From Helicobacter bilis ATCC 51630 (GTDB lineage: Bacteria > Campylobacterota > Campylobacteria > Campylobacterales > Helicobacteraceae): 64,000 bases of DNA. This document shows, one piece after another, positions 8,501-18,438 of the stretch. The notes below the pieces were generated by a model that did not search any database, was not told where the DNA came from, and saw only the letters and a program-made list of their open reading frames with translations. Both the position numbers and the translations under genes were made by a program. Every line of letters starts with the position of its first letter. The first letter of the stretch is position 1. The DNA is taken from NCBI RefSeq assembly GCF_000686565.1, contig NZ_JMKW01000005.1:18283-82282 (forward strand), given 5' to 3'.

Positions 8501-10564
8501 TTAGAATTTCTTCGTATTCACATCTTTTAATATATCGTTTGCGATTTCATTGACATTTACACTGATTGTTTCGGCTTGTTGGGCTATGCTTACATTATTG
8601 TGCGTTGTTGCTTCAAGTTGTGAAAGCGTTGTGTTGATTTGTGCGATACCCGAAGTTTGCTCCCTTATAGATTCTACCACGTCATTGATTGACTGCACCA
8701 AAATGTTTGTATTTGCTTCAATCTCACCTAAGCTTTTTTGTGTCCTTTCTGCTAGTTTTCGCACCTCATCGGCTACGACTGCAAAGCCCCTGCCATGCTC
8801 TCCGGCTCTTGCTGCTTCAATAGCTGCATTCAACGCTAAAAGATTGATTTGGTCTGCGATGTCGCGGATAATTTCTGCTACATTTTTAATGTCTTCACTT
8901 TGAGATATGACTTCACCTGTTTTACCGCTTACATTTTGCATAGATGAGGTGATCTCTTCTACTGCGGTGGCGGTTTGCTCAAGGCTTGTTGCCTGCAAAT
9001 TAGAAGATTCTGTAAGTTTTAATACAGAATCTTCAAGTGTTTTACACTCATTTGTAAGATTTCTTGCAAATCCAGCAGAAGTGGCAAGCATTTCCTTAAT
9101 CTCTGCTCCAAGCGTATTTGCCGCTTTTTCCACAGTGCCGCTTGCATTTGCTATTTCAGTAGTAAAGTCTAAATTAGTATAAGAATCAAAGACTCTCTGA
9201 ATCTCATTCATATCCTTTCCTATCTTTTCTTCAAGGACGGAAAGCATTTGATTTAGCACATTTTTAAGCTCTTGTAATTGTGGATTATGAGAATCTTCAG
9301 TGATTCTAGCAGTAAAATGCCCTCGCTCTATTTCCTTGGCAGTTTGCACAGCTTCTCTTACAAGCAGTGAATCCTTATCCAACCCCAATTGAGTTCGCTT
9401 CACATTTTCTGTAAAGACTTTTGCCATGCTACCAATCTCATCATGTGCCTTTACAACAAGCGCTCTTGGCTGTTTGCCCTCGTGATTAATATATTTAAAA
9501 AAGTCTTCAAGGTATTCATTTAGACTACGCAATCTATCAACAATTTGAAATTTTGCGAAAAGACTTAGCACAACTAAGAGAATGACTTGCACAACGACTG
9601 AAAGGATAATAGTTTGTGTCCGCAATGCGTAATAATCCGCTAAGACATCACTGCGAGGTGTGAGTGTAACAACATGCCAATGCACATCTTTGAATAATGA
9701 CACATCGACATCAGCATGTGCTGCAAAAGTCTCTTGTCCGCTTGTATCAACCATTGCTACTGTTAGTTCCTCATTCTGCATTACACGCGTTACAAGTGGT
9801 GCTAAATGCGGTTGCATTTTAGCTAAATCCTGCAATTTTGCCCCAACAATCTTTGTGTTATTTGCGGCAATGATTGTGCCATCGTGTATAGCAAACACTT
9901 TTGCTTCGTTTGGATATACGCTATTTTTTGTAGCTAATAAATCAGAAGAAATTAAACTAATATCAATCATGCCTCCAAGCACACCTACAAGATCCCCCTC
10001 ATAATTTAACACGGGAAATACAAAGATTGTAGTCCTTACTTCCTTATTATCAACAGAGATTGTCCTTAGTGTGCTGAATTTACTTGTCTTTGTATTCAAT
10101 GCCTCTTGTATCGCTGGTAAATCAAGGATAGCCTTATTTGCCTGTAACGCTTTGCCATTGCTATCTGCTATCACCATCATATCTTTACCAACACGAAATT
10201 GTGCGGGCAGTGCCGAATAGTCTTTATCTTTTAGGTATAAAAAACCATACATTGTATTTTTATTTTCTTGTGTTAAATCGACAATTTGTTTTACTATCGT
10301 TTGATATGAAGAGAGTGGGTTATTTGCAAGATTGTGCGTTAATGTGCTGCCATATATGCTGAATGAATGTAAGTTTGAATTAAGCTCACTTAGAATCTTG
10401 CCCGAGTTGTATTTTGCGGAAAGCAACATGCCATTTTGAGCATTCTCAATTTCTCTGTGTTTCATTTGAATCAAAACTGCATAACATAAAGCAGTTATCG
10501 TGATGATTGTGGTCGTTGCGATAACATATCGCAATTTTGAGCTAAGAGACATACCTTTACGCAT
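8501..10564 (-). CDS. Methyl-accepting chemotaxis protein with periplasmic Cache domain
   Basis: A 687-residue chemoreceptor. An N-terminal membrane helix (about residues 12-32) is followed by a periplasmic sensor of about 270 residues with dCache-like features ([28 protein letters not shown]). A second membrane helix lies near 310-335, then a HAMP region and the cytoplasmic signalling domain. The highly conserved hairpin tip [14 protein letters not shown] is in residues 581-605. It binds CheA/CheW and steers flagellar motors. The start has AAAGGAG about 10 bases upstream. No CheB-type C-terminal pentapeptide is present. The ligand cannot be read from the sequence. Confidence 0.92.
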   Translation of the reverse strand: MRKGMSLSSKLRYVIATTTIITITALCYAVLIQMKHREIENAQNGMLLSAKYNSGKILSELNSNLHSFSIYGSTLTHNLANNPLSSYQTIVKQIVDLTQENKNTMYGFLYLKDKDYSALPAQFRVGKDMMVIADSNGKALQANKAILDLPAIQEALNTKTSKFSTLRTISVDNKEVRTTIFVFPVLNYEGDLVGVLGGMIDISLISSDLLATKNSVYPNEAKVFAIHDGTIIAANNTKIVGAKLQDLAKMQPHLAPLVTRVMQNEELTVAMVDTSGQETFAAHADVDVSLFKDVHWHVVTLTPRSDVLADYYALRTQTIILSVVVQVILLVVLSLFAKFQIVDRLRSLNEYLEDFFKYINHEGKQPRALVVKAHDEIGSMAKVFTENVKRTQLGLDKDSLLVREAVQTAKEIERGHFTARITEDSHNPQLQELKNVLNQMLSVLEEKIGKDMNEIQRVFDSYTNLDFTTEIANASGTVEKAANTLGAEIKEMLATSAGFARNLTNECKTLEDSVLKLTESSNLQATSLEQTATAVEEITSSMQNVSGKTGEVISQSEDIKNVAEIIRDIADQINLLALNAAIEAARAGEHGRGFAVVADEVRKLAERTQKSLGEIEANTNILVQSINDVVESIREQTSGIAQINTTLSQLEATTHNNVSIAQQAETISVNVNEIANDILKDVNTKKF

Positions 10565-10700
10565 ATTTTTAGAACTCCTTTACCATTTGTTAAAAAAGGT
10601 TAATATTATACAAAAATTATGTGTTGTTTTTAACTTTATTGTTATTTTTATATGCGTATGACTTAAATGTGTAATGTTTTGAAAAGGGAGTTATGTAGAA

Positions 10701-11618
10701 ATGAAAGAAAAAATTATGACAAGTGGCTTTATCAGTGTTATCGGTCGCACAAATGCTGGTAAATCAACACTACTCAATAATCTTGTAAAAAGCCCCATCG
10801 CCCTAGTATCAAAAAAGATAAATGCTACTCGCAAACGAATGGATATTATTGTGCCTTTTGAGGATAGCGATTATAACTCACAATTAATCTTTATTGATAC
10901 CCCCGGCTTACACGAAAGTAAAAAGCTACTGAATGAATACATGCTACAAGAAGCAAAAAAGGCAGTTGGAGATTCTGATTTAAGTGTGTTTGTTGCTGTT
11001 GCTAGTCCCAAAAAAAGCGAGATTTTACATTATAAAAACTTTTTAGACCAACATGATAAAAAGCATATTGTTTTACTCAATAAAATAGATACTTTAAATA
11101 AAAATGAACTCTTAGAATGTCTAGAATCTTACAAGCAATATCAAAACAAAAATCTAGGCATTATCCCTATAAAAGCAAGGGATCTTGACTCTCAAACAAT
11201 ACATTCAATCCTATCGCTACTAGCAAAAAATTTGCCTATTCACCCACATTTTTATGATAATGACATGATAAGCACAACTATCATGCGTGATATTTACAAG
11301 GAAGCGATAAGAGAAGCCGTATTTGAGAGATTTAGCGATGAGATTCCCTATGAAAGTGATGTAAAGATTCTAAAAATTACCCAAAAGCCTACAATCTTAT
11401 GCATAAAAGCACAAATTATTGTCGCAAAAGATTCTCAAAAAGCAATGATTATAGGTAAAAATGGCGAAACTATTAAGTCACTAGGCAGTATTGCAAGAAA
11501 AAAATGCGAATACCTTGCCGAACAAAAAATATTTTTAGAACTCATTGTAAAAACCATAAAAGGCTGGAATACAAGCAAAGACACGCTTAAACAAATAGGT
11601 TATGATTTTATGGAATAG
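10701..11618 (+). CDS. era: GTPase Era, 16S rRNA/30S maturation factor
   Basis: A 305-residue Era GTPase. G1 is GRTNAGKST at residues 15-23, G3 is DTPG, and G4 is NKID. The C-terminal KH domain carries AMIIGKNGETIKSLG, the RNA-binding GxxG loop. Era binds the 3' end of 16S rRNA during small-subunit assembly at the inner face of the membrane. The start is ATG 10701, with a purine-rich AAAAGGGAG about 10 bases upstream; Met6 is an alternative. Length matches the family. It stands alone between the divergent chemoreceptor and a lipoprotein gene. Confidence 0.95.
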   Translation: MKEKIMTSGFISVIGRTNAGKSTLLNNLVKSPIALVSKKINATRKRMDIIVPFEDSDYNSQLIFIDTPGLHESKKLLNEYMLQEAKKAVGDSDLSVFVAVASPKKSEILHYKNFLDQHDKKHIVLLNKIDTLNKNELLECLESYKQYQNKNLGIIPIKARDLDSQTIHSILSLLAKNLPIHPHFYDNDMISTTIMRDIYKEAIREAVFERFSDEIPYESDVKILKITQKPTILCIKAQIIVAKDSQKAMIIGKNGETIKSLGSIARKKCEYLAEQKIFLELIVKTIKGWNTSKDTLKQIGYDFME

Positions 11619-11696
11619 AATCTAGACTTATAGAGTCGTGTTTGCATAAATTTATGCTACACTTAAGGCAAAGTTTCTAAAGGTAAAGGGGTTAGA

Positions 11697-12353
11697 ATGC
11701 GTATAGTAGCGTTTTTATGTATAATGTTTTCATGTTTTATTATGGGTTGTGCTAAAAAAGAAGTAATAAAAGCACCACCACCTGAAGCAAAAGATATAAA
11801 GAGAATAGAATCCTACAATAAGCTTGATAATCTAAAAGAGGGTGTATGGCGTGTAGATGAGTGGAAAGAAACAGCAAAAAAGATATGCCAAGATTCAAAA
11901 GAGAGAGACTGCTCTGTCTTAGCTGAAATTTATCATGATAGATTCTATGGTTATGGTTCTAGGGGAGATAGGCAAAAAGCTATACAAATGCTTGTAAAAA
12001 GTTGTTCTCTCAATGATAGCAAAAGTTGTCTAAAGCTGTCATCTCTTGCAGATCAGTCAGATTATCCGGTAGGCGAGAGTGAGACATTTTTCAAAAAGGC
12101 ACACGATCTTGCACTGAAAGGCTGTAATGCAAATTATGCACTAGATTGCCATGTTTTAGCCTTGCTTTATTTTGAGGGGCATGGCGAGTTTGAGAGAGAT
12201 AGGGCAAAATCAAAGGAATACGCACATAAAGCATGTGATATGAAATATGCTGGCTCTTGTATTTTCATCGGCATTAACGGCGATACACATGGGGAAGTGC
12301 TTGACGCACACAAAAAGGCTTGTGCCTTAGGTATTAAAGCAATGTGTAAGTAG
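11697..12353 (+). CDS. Cysteine-rich Sel1-repeat lipoprotein (Hcp-like)
   Basis: A 218-residue lipoprotein: signal MRIVAFLCIMFSCFIMGC with a lipobox Cys at residue 18. It then has Sel1-like repeats with regularly spaced cysteine pairs (for example SCSLNDSKSCLKL and ALKGCNANYALDCHVLALLY), the pattern of Helicobacter cysteine-rich (Hcp) proteins. Such proteins are helical repeat proteins of the cell envelope and several are secreted or immunogenic. AAGGGG precedes the start. It is about 80 bp downstream of era on the same strand. The specific partner is unknown. Confidence 0.8.
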   Translation: MRIVAFLCIMFSCFIMGCAKKEVIKAPPPEAKDIKRIESYNKLDNLKEGVWRVDEWKETAKKICQDSKERDCSVLAEIYHDRFYGYGSRGDRQKAIQMLVKSCSLNDSKSCLKLSSLADQSDYPVGESETFFKKAHDLALKGCNANYALDCHVLALLYFEGHGEFERDRAKSKEYAHKACDMKYAGSCIFIGINGDTHGEVLDAHKKACALGIKAMCK

Positions 12354-12585
12354 ATTTTTGGAATCTTTTTGCAATTTCACCTTGTTGTTGCTTTAGATTT
12401 TGTTATATGTTTTTTTTATTGTGTGTATAGTGAAAGATCAGCTTATATAAATTTAAATGGTTGCTTTCGCTGCATACAATGAGCGAAAAGCTGTATGAAG
12501 ATCTAAGATTTATTCCATATCCCAAACTTTCCTGCTATCAAAAATATAGAATCTATGTTTTAAAGTATGTAAATTTACAAAACAA

Positions 12586-12593
12586 GCTATAAT
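12586..12593 (+). promoter_or_regulatory. Extended -10 promoter for outer membrane protein gene
   Basis: GCTATAAT at 12586-12593 lies about 35 bases before the start codon of the gene at 12628, in the form usual for Campylobacterota sigma-70 promoters, which have a strong -10 and a weak -35 region. Confidence 0.5.
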
Positions 12594-12627
12594 GTATCTC
12601 ATGATTAATAGCAAAAAAGGGGAGTAA

Positions 12628-13473
12628 ATGCGATTTAAAGTTATGCTTTTTAGATATATATTTTGCGTGATACTATCTTTTAATATAGCTTTTGCGTATA
12701 AATGCTATGAGAGTTATTGCGCTCATTTTGGTATAGGCTCTGGGGTGGCTTATGCGAATTTCAAAGCGGGTGGTATGCCTGATTTTAATAATATTGGTGG
12801 CTATCTATCCGCTTTTGCAAACTACTATTCAAAGCGTTTAGCATTTAGCTATGACTTGCAAGTTGGCTTATTTAATGTAGCACAAAGCGGCTATATACAA
12901 GGCTTAAATAATACAAATTCACAAGATCGCATGGGTGGCTTTGTGCTTATGGACCTTAATGCAGGGTTTAATCTCGGCTCTTTAGACAAGCCCATTTTAC
13001 TCACGCTATCTCTGCCTGTAAATATGTATAATCTCGGCTGGAATGTAAAGCAGAGACTATCAAATGAAGCTATTTTTCTAGGCTTTAATCTCTATTCTAA
13101 CACAAAGCTTACAGAACGCTTCATGCTTTCCTATCAGCTAGGATATAGCTATTGTGTAAGTGGTCGCTATCGCATAGATTCTTATGCGAATATTGCTACA
13201 CTAAAGGGCGGTCATCGCTTACTTTTTAACCTTAATCTACTCTATAAAAGAGAGAATGCAGAATCTAGCTTTACCAACAAAGACAAAGCAGACTTTTATG
13301 CGTCTTTGAAAGGCATTTATTACATGCTAGAGCCATCAAACACGATACATATAAATAATACTCCACTGCATTATAATGCGAGTAATAATCTCATGCTTAC
13401 TTTAGAGTTTGGTGTGAGTTTTGGCATACCGCCTATGAGTAGCAAGGACTTTACGCGTAAATCGCCCTATTAA
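12628..13473 (+). CDS. Probable outer membrane beta-barrel protein
   Basis: A 281-residue protein with a signal peptide (residues 1-23, ending FAYKC) and many alternating aromatic/hydrophobic strands ending in GVSFGIPP. The pattern is that of Helicobacter outer membrane proteins of the Hof type, although the last residue is Tyr after a short polar tail (SKDFTRKSPY) rather than the usual terminal Phe. Cys25 and Cys30 near the new N-terminus could form a disulfide. It has its own promoter and precedes flhB by about 70 bp. Substrate or adhesion role is unknown. Confidence 0.6.
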   Translation: MRFKVMLFRYIFCVILSFNIAFAYKCYESYCAHFGIGSGVAYANFKAGGMPDFNNIGGYLSAFANYYSKRLAFSYDLQVGLFNVAQSGYIQGLNNTNSQDRMGGFVLMDLNAGFNLGSLDKPILLTLSLPVNMYNLGWNVKQRLSNEAIFLGFNLYSNTKLTERFMLSYQLGYSYCVSGRYRIDSYANIATLKGGHRLLFNLNLLYKRENAESSFTNKDKADFYASLKGIYYMLEPSNTIHINNTPLHYNASNNLMLTLEFGVSFGIPPMSSKDFTRKSPY

Positions 13474-13480
13474 TAAACTT

Positions 13481-13489
13481 TGCTATAAT
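13481..13489 (+). promoter_or_regulatory. Extended -10 promoter for flhB
   Basis: TGCTATAAT at 13481-13489 is an extended -10 box about 53 bp upstream of the flhB start, just after the stop of the upstream outer membrane protein gene. Confidence 0.55.
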
Positions 13490-13541
13490 TTCGCCTTAGA
13501 TACTTAAAGATTCACACAAAGCATAACACATAGGATAAAAA

Positions 13542-14660
13542 ATGGCAGAAGAAGAGAAAACCCACGCCCCCTCCCAACGCAAAATACAAAAGGCAAGAGA
13601 AGAGGGCAGTGTCGCAAAAAGCCCTGATTTAGTCGGGCTTGTAGGCTTAGTCGTAGGATTAATGCTACTTTTTATCATCTTTCCATTTTGGGTGAAAATC
13701 TTTAAAGGATTGTATGTCGAATGCACGAAGCTTTTCTTAGTGGATTTTAATATGCACACAATTTTTGCCATCACGCTTACTATACTAAAAGTCGCCGCAT
13801 TATGTGCTATGCCCTTTTTCTTTGCTCTCATGGTCGCTGGTATCATCGGCAATGTCGCACAATTTGGCTTTTTATTAAGCTTTAAAATCATAAAACCAAA
13901 GGTCGATAAAATAAACCCCATAAAAGGCGCTAAGAATCTCTTCTCACTCAAAAAATTGCTTGATGGATTCATTATTACATTAAAAGTATTTATCGCATTT
14001 GCAGTGGGATTTTTCATATTTGTAGGCTTCTTAGATGAAGTGGCAAATATCTCTATGAGTCCGCTAAAAGAGCAGCTAACATGGTTTTATCAAAAGGCTC
14101 TCATTCTCATTGGCGCATTGCTATTTTTATTCTTAGTTATGGGGATACTTGACTTTTTAATCAAGCGGTATCAATATATCAAAAGTTTGCGTATGAGTAA
14201 GCAGGAACTAAAAGATGAGTTTAAACAACAAGAGGGGAATCAAGAAGTAAAAGCAAAAATCCGTCAAATCATGATGAAAAATGCTATGAATAAAATGATG
14301 AGTGCAATCCCTAGTGCCAATGTGGTGGTAACAAACCCCACGCATTACGCAGTGGCTTTGCGTTTTAATAGTGAGACAGAATCTGCCCCAGTTGTCGTGG
14401 CAAAGGGGATAGACCATCTTGCAGTAAGGATTAAAGGCATTGCAAGGGAACATGAGATTCTAATCATTGAGAATCCACCTTTAGCAAGGGAGCTTTACAG
14501 ACTTGTCGATGTGGATAGAATGATCCCCGGAGAAATGTTTGAAGCAGTTGTAGAGCTATTCCAGCAAGTAGCAAAACTAGAAGCAGAAAGAGGCAGAGTT
14601 CCAGACTTTATGAAACGCGCGGAGGATAAAAAGCAAAAGGTGATACAACGCAAAGAGTAA
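13542..14660 (+). CDS. flhB: Flagellar type III export switch protein FlhB
   Basis: A 372-residue FlhB. The N-terminus (EEKTHAPSQRKIQKAREEG) and four membrane helices between about residues 30 and 210 are typical. The cytoplasmic domain contains the autocleavage motif NPTH at 265-268, which splits between Asn and Pro to switch export from rod/hook to filament subunits. It works with FlhA and FliPQR in the basal body. No other flagellar gene is adjacent; flagellar genes are commonly scattered in Helicobacter. A promoter lies just upstream. Confidence 0.96.
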   Translation: MAEEEKTHAPSQRKIQKAREEGSVAKSPDLVGLVGLVVGLMLLFIIFPFWVKIFKGLYVECTKLFLVDFNMHTIFAITLTILKVAALCAMPFFFALMVAGIIGNVAQFGFLLSFKIIKPKVDKINPIKGAKNLFSLKKLLDGFIITLKVFIAFAVGFFIFVGFLDEVANISMSPLKEQLTWFYQKALILIGALLFLFLVMGILDFLIKRYQYIKSLRMSKQELKDEFKQQEGNQEVKAKIRQIMMKNAMNKMMSAIPSANVVVTNPTHYAVALRFNSETESAPVVVAKGIDHLAVRIKGIAREHEILIIENPPLARELYRLVDVDRMIPGEMFEAVVELFQQVAKLEAERGRVPDFMKRAEDKKQKVIQRKE

Positions 14661-15181
14661 AAACATAAGGGCAATAAATTAAAGTTATAAAAACATAAGG
14701 CGGGTTATAAGATCTAGTCTAGTCTTTGCTTTTACATTAACCATAGATTCTATGTTTGCGTAGGTGTTTTTACAATACTATTATAGAGATATGGGGCTTA
14801 TAAATTTAGAATCTAAAATATTTTATATAAAAGGTTAAAAATCATAAAATTACACAAAGACCATTTATATTTAAGCCTAAAAGTAATTTAGATGGCTTAT
14901 TAATTAAACAAAGTCTTGTATATTTTTAATCCATGCAGTGTTAAAATGTAGAATCTCAATGGTCTTTAAAACTAAAATTGCAAAAATATAAATGAAACAC
15001 ATAGGTATAAAAATAGGTTAAAAGATTTACAAGAAATTAAAAGTAAAAGCATATAAACAACAAGACTGAATATTTATGTAAGCAAGATAGAAAGATTTAA
15101 ACTCTCTAAACCTGCCCTTTATCTTTCATGTTTTGTTGTTAAACACATAAGAGATTGAATGGATTTACTATACAAAGTAGA
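14661..15181. other. Intergenic region after flhB
   Basis: About 520 A+T-rich bases between convergent genes. The string AAAAACATAAGG occurs twice within the first 45 bases as a short direct repeat. No gene, tRNA or clear terminator hairpin is supported. Confidence 0.4.
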
Positions 15182-15889
15182 TTAGAAAATATAGCTATAA
15201 CCTACTGAAGTTGTAGATAATCTCACGCTATTTGTTTCATAAAGATTTGCGGGAATTTTGCCACTGCTTGTTTCAGTAACACTCATGCCTAAAGTTGGGA
15301 TTTTAAAGCCAAGCTCAAATCTATGATGATTATTTGCTGTAAGACTTAAACCAGCATTAATAGGTAAGATAAAGCCATTCCCCTTTCTTCTTGTTGTTGT
15401 CGTGTTGTTAGTGAAATTACCTGTTTCACCAAACACACCATATCCAAGACCAATACCTACAAATGCACCAAAGCTGACAGAATCTGTTTGTATAAGATTC
15501 ACAAGCAAGTCGGCATTTAGTGTGATTACATATGCAGAACTAAAAATATTCCTTGTATCACTCATACTGTTTGTAACACTACTTGCACTCATAGGGTTAA
15601 AAACAAAAGTATAATCCAAATATCCACGCACACCAAGCATTTGTGCAAAGTGGAAATTATATCCAGCTTTTACCCCAATATTTGCACCAGATAAAATTGT
15701 TGTCGAGGTTATTGTTGTTGAATTTTTTTGTTGAAATTTTTCAAAACCAAAAGTATATCCAGTATCAAGCCCTATAAACAACCCGCTGCCATTCCCACTA
15801 TCACCACCAACTCCATCATCAGCAAAAGCCATCATAGGCATAAGAGATAATGCTGCTACACATGCTATTTTCTTAAAATGTTTGTTCAT
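15182..15889 (-). CDS. Outer membrane protein with homopolymer in its upstream region
   Basis: A 235-residue outer membrane protein. The signal peptide (residues 1-23) ends MAFA-DDG, followed by a glycine-rich start and about eight amphipathic strands, ending SVGYSYIF with a C-terminal Phe as needed for BAM-dependent insertion. It resembles small Helicobacter Hop/Hof-type porin or adhesin barrels; the exact family is not recognised. An AAGGAG-type ribosome-binding site precedes ATG 15889. A run of 14 identical bases lies 73-86 bp upstream, which could make transcription phase-variable as reported for sabA of H. pylori. Confidence 0.75.
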   Translation of the reverse strand: MNKHFKKIACVAALSLMPMMAFADDGVGGDSGNGSGLFIGLDTGYTFGFEKFQQKNSTTITSTTILSGANIGVKAGYNFHFAQMLGVRGYLDYTFVFNPMSASSVTNSMSDTRNIFSSAYVITLNADLLVNLIQTDSVSFGAFVGIGLGYGVFGETGNFTNNTTTTRRKGNGFILPINAGLSLTANNHHRFELGFKIPTLGMSVTETSSGKIPANLYETNSVRLSTTSVGYSYIF

Positions 15890-16406
15890 AAAGAACTCCT
15901 TACAATTATTAAAAATTCCCTAAAAATTCAAGTTAGGTTCTTGCAAGTCTAGCGACTTTTCAAAAAAAAAAAAAACGGATTTTTACAAAAAATACGCAAA
16001 AATTTGATATTTTTGTATTTTATTGTTACTTTTTGTTAGTTTTTAGTAATTTTTTAATATAAACTTAAGCATATTAACGATAAATTTTTGATTTCTACTT
16101 CAAATGTGAAGTTATAAAATTATGAAAAATACTTAAAGATATTGCAACTAATCTTGAAAATATATGAAAATTTAGCTGCTAACTATTTGACTTTTATTTT
16201 AAGATATAAAAGTATAAAATCCCATTTCTTTTGACTAAGGATATGTGCTTAATGTATGAGCATAAAACGCCTAGCAAAGATTCCAAAACTTCTCTCTTTT
16301 ATGATTCTTGTTGATTTTGTAGAAAATTTTTATTATTTTTGTATTTTTTATTGCTACAATCAAAGGGCTTTTTAAGCTTTTGCAGTAATTTTTACAAGGA
16401 GTTTTT
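15890..16406. other. Divergent intergenic region between outer membrane protein gene and leuA
   Basis: About 520 very A+T-rich bases holding the A14 tract and presumably two divergent promoters. A TGCTACAAT box near 16350-16360 could serve leuA, which has an AAGGAG just before its ATG. No leader peptide or attenuator hairpin with leucine codons is evident. Confidence 0.45.
15962..15975. repeat. A14 tract (T14 on coding strand) upstream of outer membrane gene
   Basis: Fourteen consecutive A on the plus strand, 73 to 86 bases upstream of the start of the minus-strand outer membrane protein gene. Poly-T tracts near promoters change promoter spacing by slippage in Helicobacter adhesin genes, so transcriptional phase variation is a reasonable inference. 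Confidence 0.6.
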
Positions 16407-18095
16407 ATGAATCATACAAAATACAAACGCGGCTATTTTATGCCGCCAAATGCGAGTAAAGATTCTAAATCATATTTAGAATGGAGCAAAAAAGAGTATA
16501 TAGAGTCCGCACCTTTATGGTGTAGCGTGGATTTACGCGATGGGAATCAAGCTCTAATCACCCCTATGAGCTTGGAAGAAAAAATCACGTTTTTTAAACT
16601 CCTGCTGCAAATTGGCTTTAAAGATATTGAGGTTGGATTCCCCGCGGCAAGTGAAACCGAATACCGCTTTTTACGCACTTTAATAGAGCAGAATCTAATC
16701 CCAAAAGATGTGCGTTTGCAGGTGCTTACCCAAGCAAGAGAGCATATCATCAGGCGGACTTTTGAAGCATTACAAGGCTGTCCTAATGCGGTGGTGCATT
16801 TTTATAACTCAACTTCCTACGCACAAAGGGAGCAAGTCTTTAGAAAGTCAAAAGATGAAGTAAAAAAAATCGCTATTGATGGGGCGTTGTGCGTGAAGCA
16901 AATCGCACAAGAGACACAGGGCAATTTCTCTTTTGAATACTCGCCAGAAAGTTTTAGCGGCACGGAGATGGACTACGCCCTTGAAGTCAGCAATGCGGTG
17001 ATTGATATTTTTAAGCCCACACAGGATAAAAAGTTTATTTTGAATCTCCCTGCCACCGTTGAGATGAGCCTGCCCCATATCTACGCGCAACAAGTGGAAT
17101 TTATGAGTAAGAATCTTTTGCATAGGGAAAATGTGCTTATATCCTTGCACCCGCATAATGACAGGGGCTGTGCGGTAGCGAGTGCGGAGCTTGGAATCTT
17201 AGCAGGGGCGGATAGGATTGAAGGCACACTTTTTGGCAATGGCGAACGCACAGGGAATGTGGATATTATCACCCTAGCGTTAAATCTCACCACACACGGC
17301 GTAGATTCTAAACTTGATTTTAGCAATCTCCCCAAAATTTGCGATGTGTATGAATCTGTAACAAAAATGCAAGTGTATGAGCGGCAACCCTATGCTGGAA
17401 AGCTTGTCTTTGCTGCCTTTTCTGGCTCTCATCAAGACGCTATTGCTAAGGGTATGGCGTATCACAAAGAGAAAAACCTTAGCACTTGGAGTGTGCCTTA
17501 TCTCCCGCTTGACCCGCAAGATGTGGGGCGAGTGTATGAAAGCGATGTGATACGCATAAACTCACAGAGTGGCAAGGGCGGTATTGCCTACATTTTGCAC
17601 GAGCATTATGGGGCGAACTTGCCGCCACTTTTTAGAGAGGAGTTTTCCTACTATATTAAGGATATTTCGGATAAAGCACATAAGGAGCTTAGCCCAAGTG
17701 AGATATGTGCGATTTTTGAAAAGGATTTTGTGAATGTTGCGGAGTTTTTAGAGATAGGCGAGTTTAGCTTTGATACGCACGAAAATGAATGTGAAGTGCG
17801 TATAGAGCTAATAAAACCGCAAAAAAAGAGCATAGATTCTAAAGGGAATGGGCGACTTGATAGCATAGCAAATGCGTTAAGAGAGCATTTAAACCTAAGC
17901 TTTGATATACTAGATTATAGCGAACACGCTTTGAAAAATGGCTCAAATGCTAAGGCGATAGCCTATGTGCAGATTGAATCTAATGGCAAAAAATACTTTG
18001 GAGCGGGGATTGATAATGATATTATCAAAGCTTCAGTGTATGCGTTAGTCAGTGCGTTAAATCGTGCGTATGCGAAAGTTATAACTAGATTCTAA
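16407..18095 (+). CDS. leuA: 2-isopropylmalate synthase (long, type 2)
   Basis: A 562-residue LeuA of the long class. The TIM-barrel active site is marked by DLRDGNQA near residues 42-49, the metal ligands HPHNDRG near 250, and GNGERTGNVD near 278. The C-terminal third (LEIGEFSF onward) is the regulatory domain that senses leucine. It condenses acetyl-CoA with 2-oxoisovalerate in the first step of leucine synthesis. leuB lies 2 kb downstream but separated by an unrelated minus-strand gene; leuC and leuD are not in the window. The start follows AAGGAG. Confidence 0.95.
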   Translation: MNHTKYKRGYFMPPNASKDSKSYLEWSKKEYIESAPLWCSVDLRDGNQALITPMSLEEKITFFKLLLQIGFKDIEVGFPAASETEYRFLRTLIEQNLIPKDVRLQVLTQAREHIIRRTFEALQGCPNAVVHFYNSTSYAQREQVFRKSKDEVKKIAIDGALCVKQIAQETQGNFSFEYSPESFSGTEMDYALEVSNAVIDIFKPTQDKKFILNLPATVEMSLPHIYAQQVEFMSKNLLHRENVLISLHPHNDRGCAVASAELGILAGADRIEGTLFGNGERTGNVDIITLALNLTTHGVDSKLDFSNLPKICDVYESVTKMQVYERQPYAGKLVFAAFSGSHQDAIAKGMAYHKEKNLSTWSVPYLPLDPQDVGRVYESDVIRINSQSGKGGIAYILHEHYGANLPPLFREEFSYYIKDISDKAHKELSPSEICAIFEKDFVNVAEFLEIGEFSFDTHENECEVRIELIKPQKKSIDSKGNGRLDSIANALREHLNLSFDILDYSEHALKNGSNAKAIAYVQIESNGKKYFGAGIDNDIIKASVYALVSALNRAYAKVITRF

Positions 18096-18438
18096 AAAAG
18101 TTTTCTAATATTTTGCATGAAATACTAGAAAATTATTAAATATTCATATTGCAAGGTGTGCCATGACTATAAAGATAAAAAAGAGCCAGCACTTATCCTA
18201 ATGATTATTATTGCATTAAATTTATGCTTGAAAAAGAAAAGATAAGTAGGTGTAGATTGTTTTTTACAAAAGAGATAAACCTTGTGTATAAGTGTTGATA
18301 AAATTACGCACCCCAGTAATGAGATCTTTTATTTTTGCAAAAAGAATATGATGAAGATTTGGTATTTTATATAGTGTAAAAAGAAAATTGAAAACACACA
18401 AACAAGCCGAAATCTTAAAAAAACAGAGTAATTTTATC
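18096..18438. other. Gap between convergent leuA and ymxG-like gene
   Basis: About 340 bases, A+T-rich, with no supported gene, RNA or repeat. Transcription from both sides should end here, but I do not see a strong stem with a T run. Confidence 0.4.

Noticed and set aside
13496..14017. Minus-strand frame of 173 codons
   Set aside because: Antisense to flhB, which is certain from its NPTH motif.
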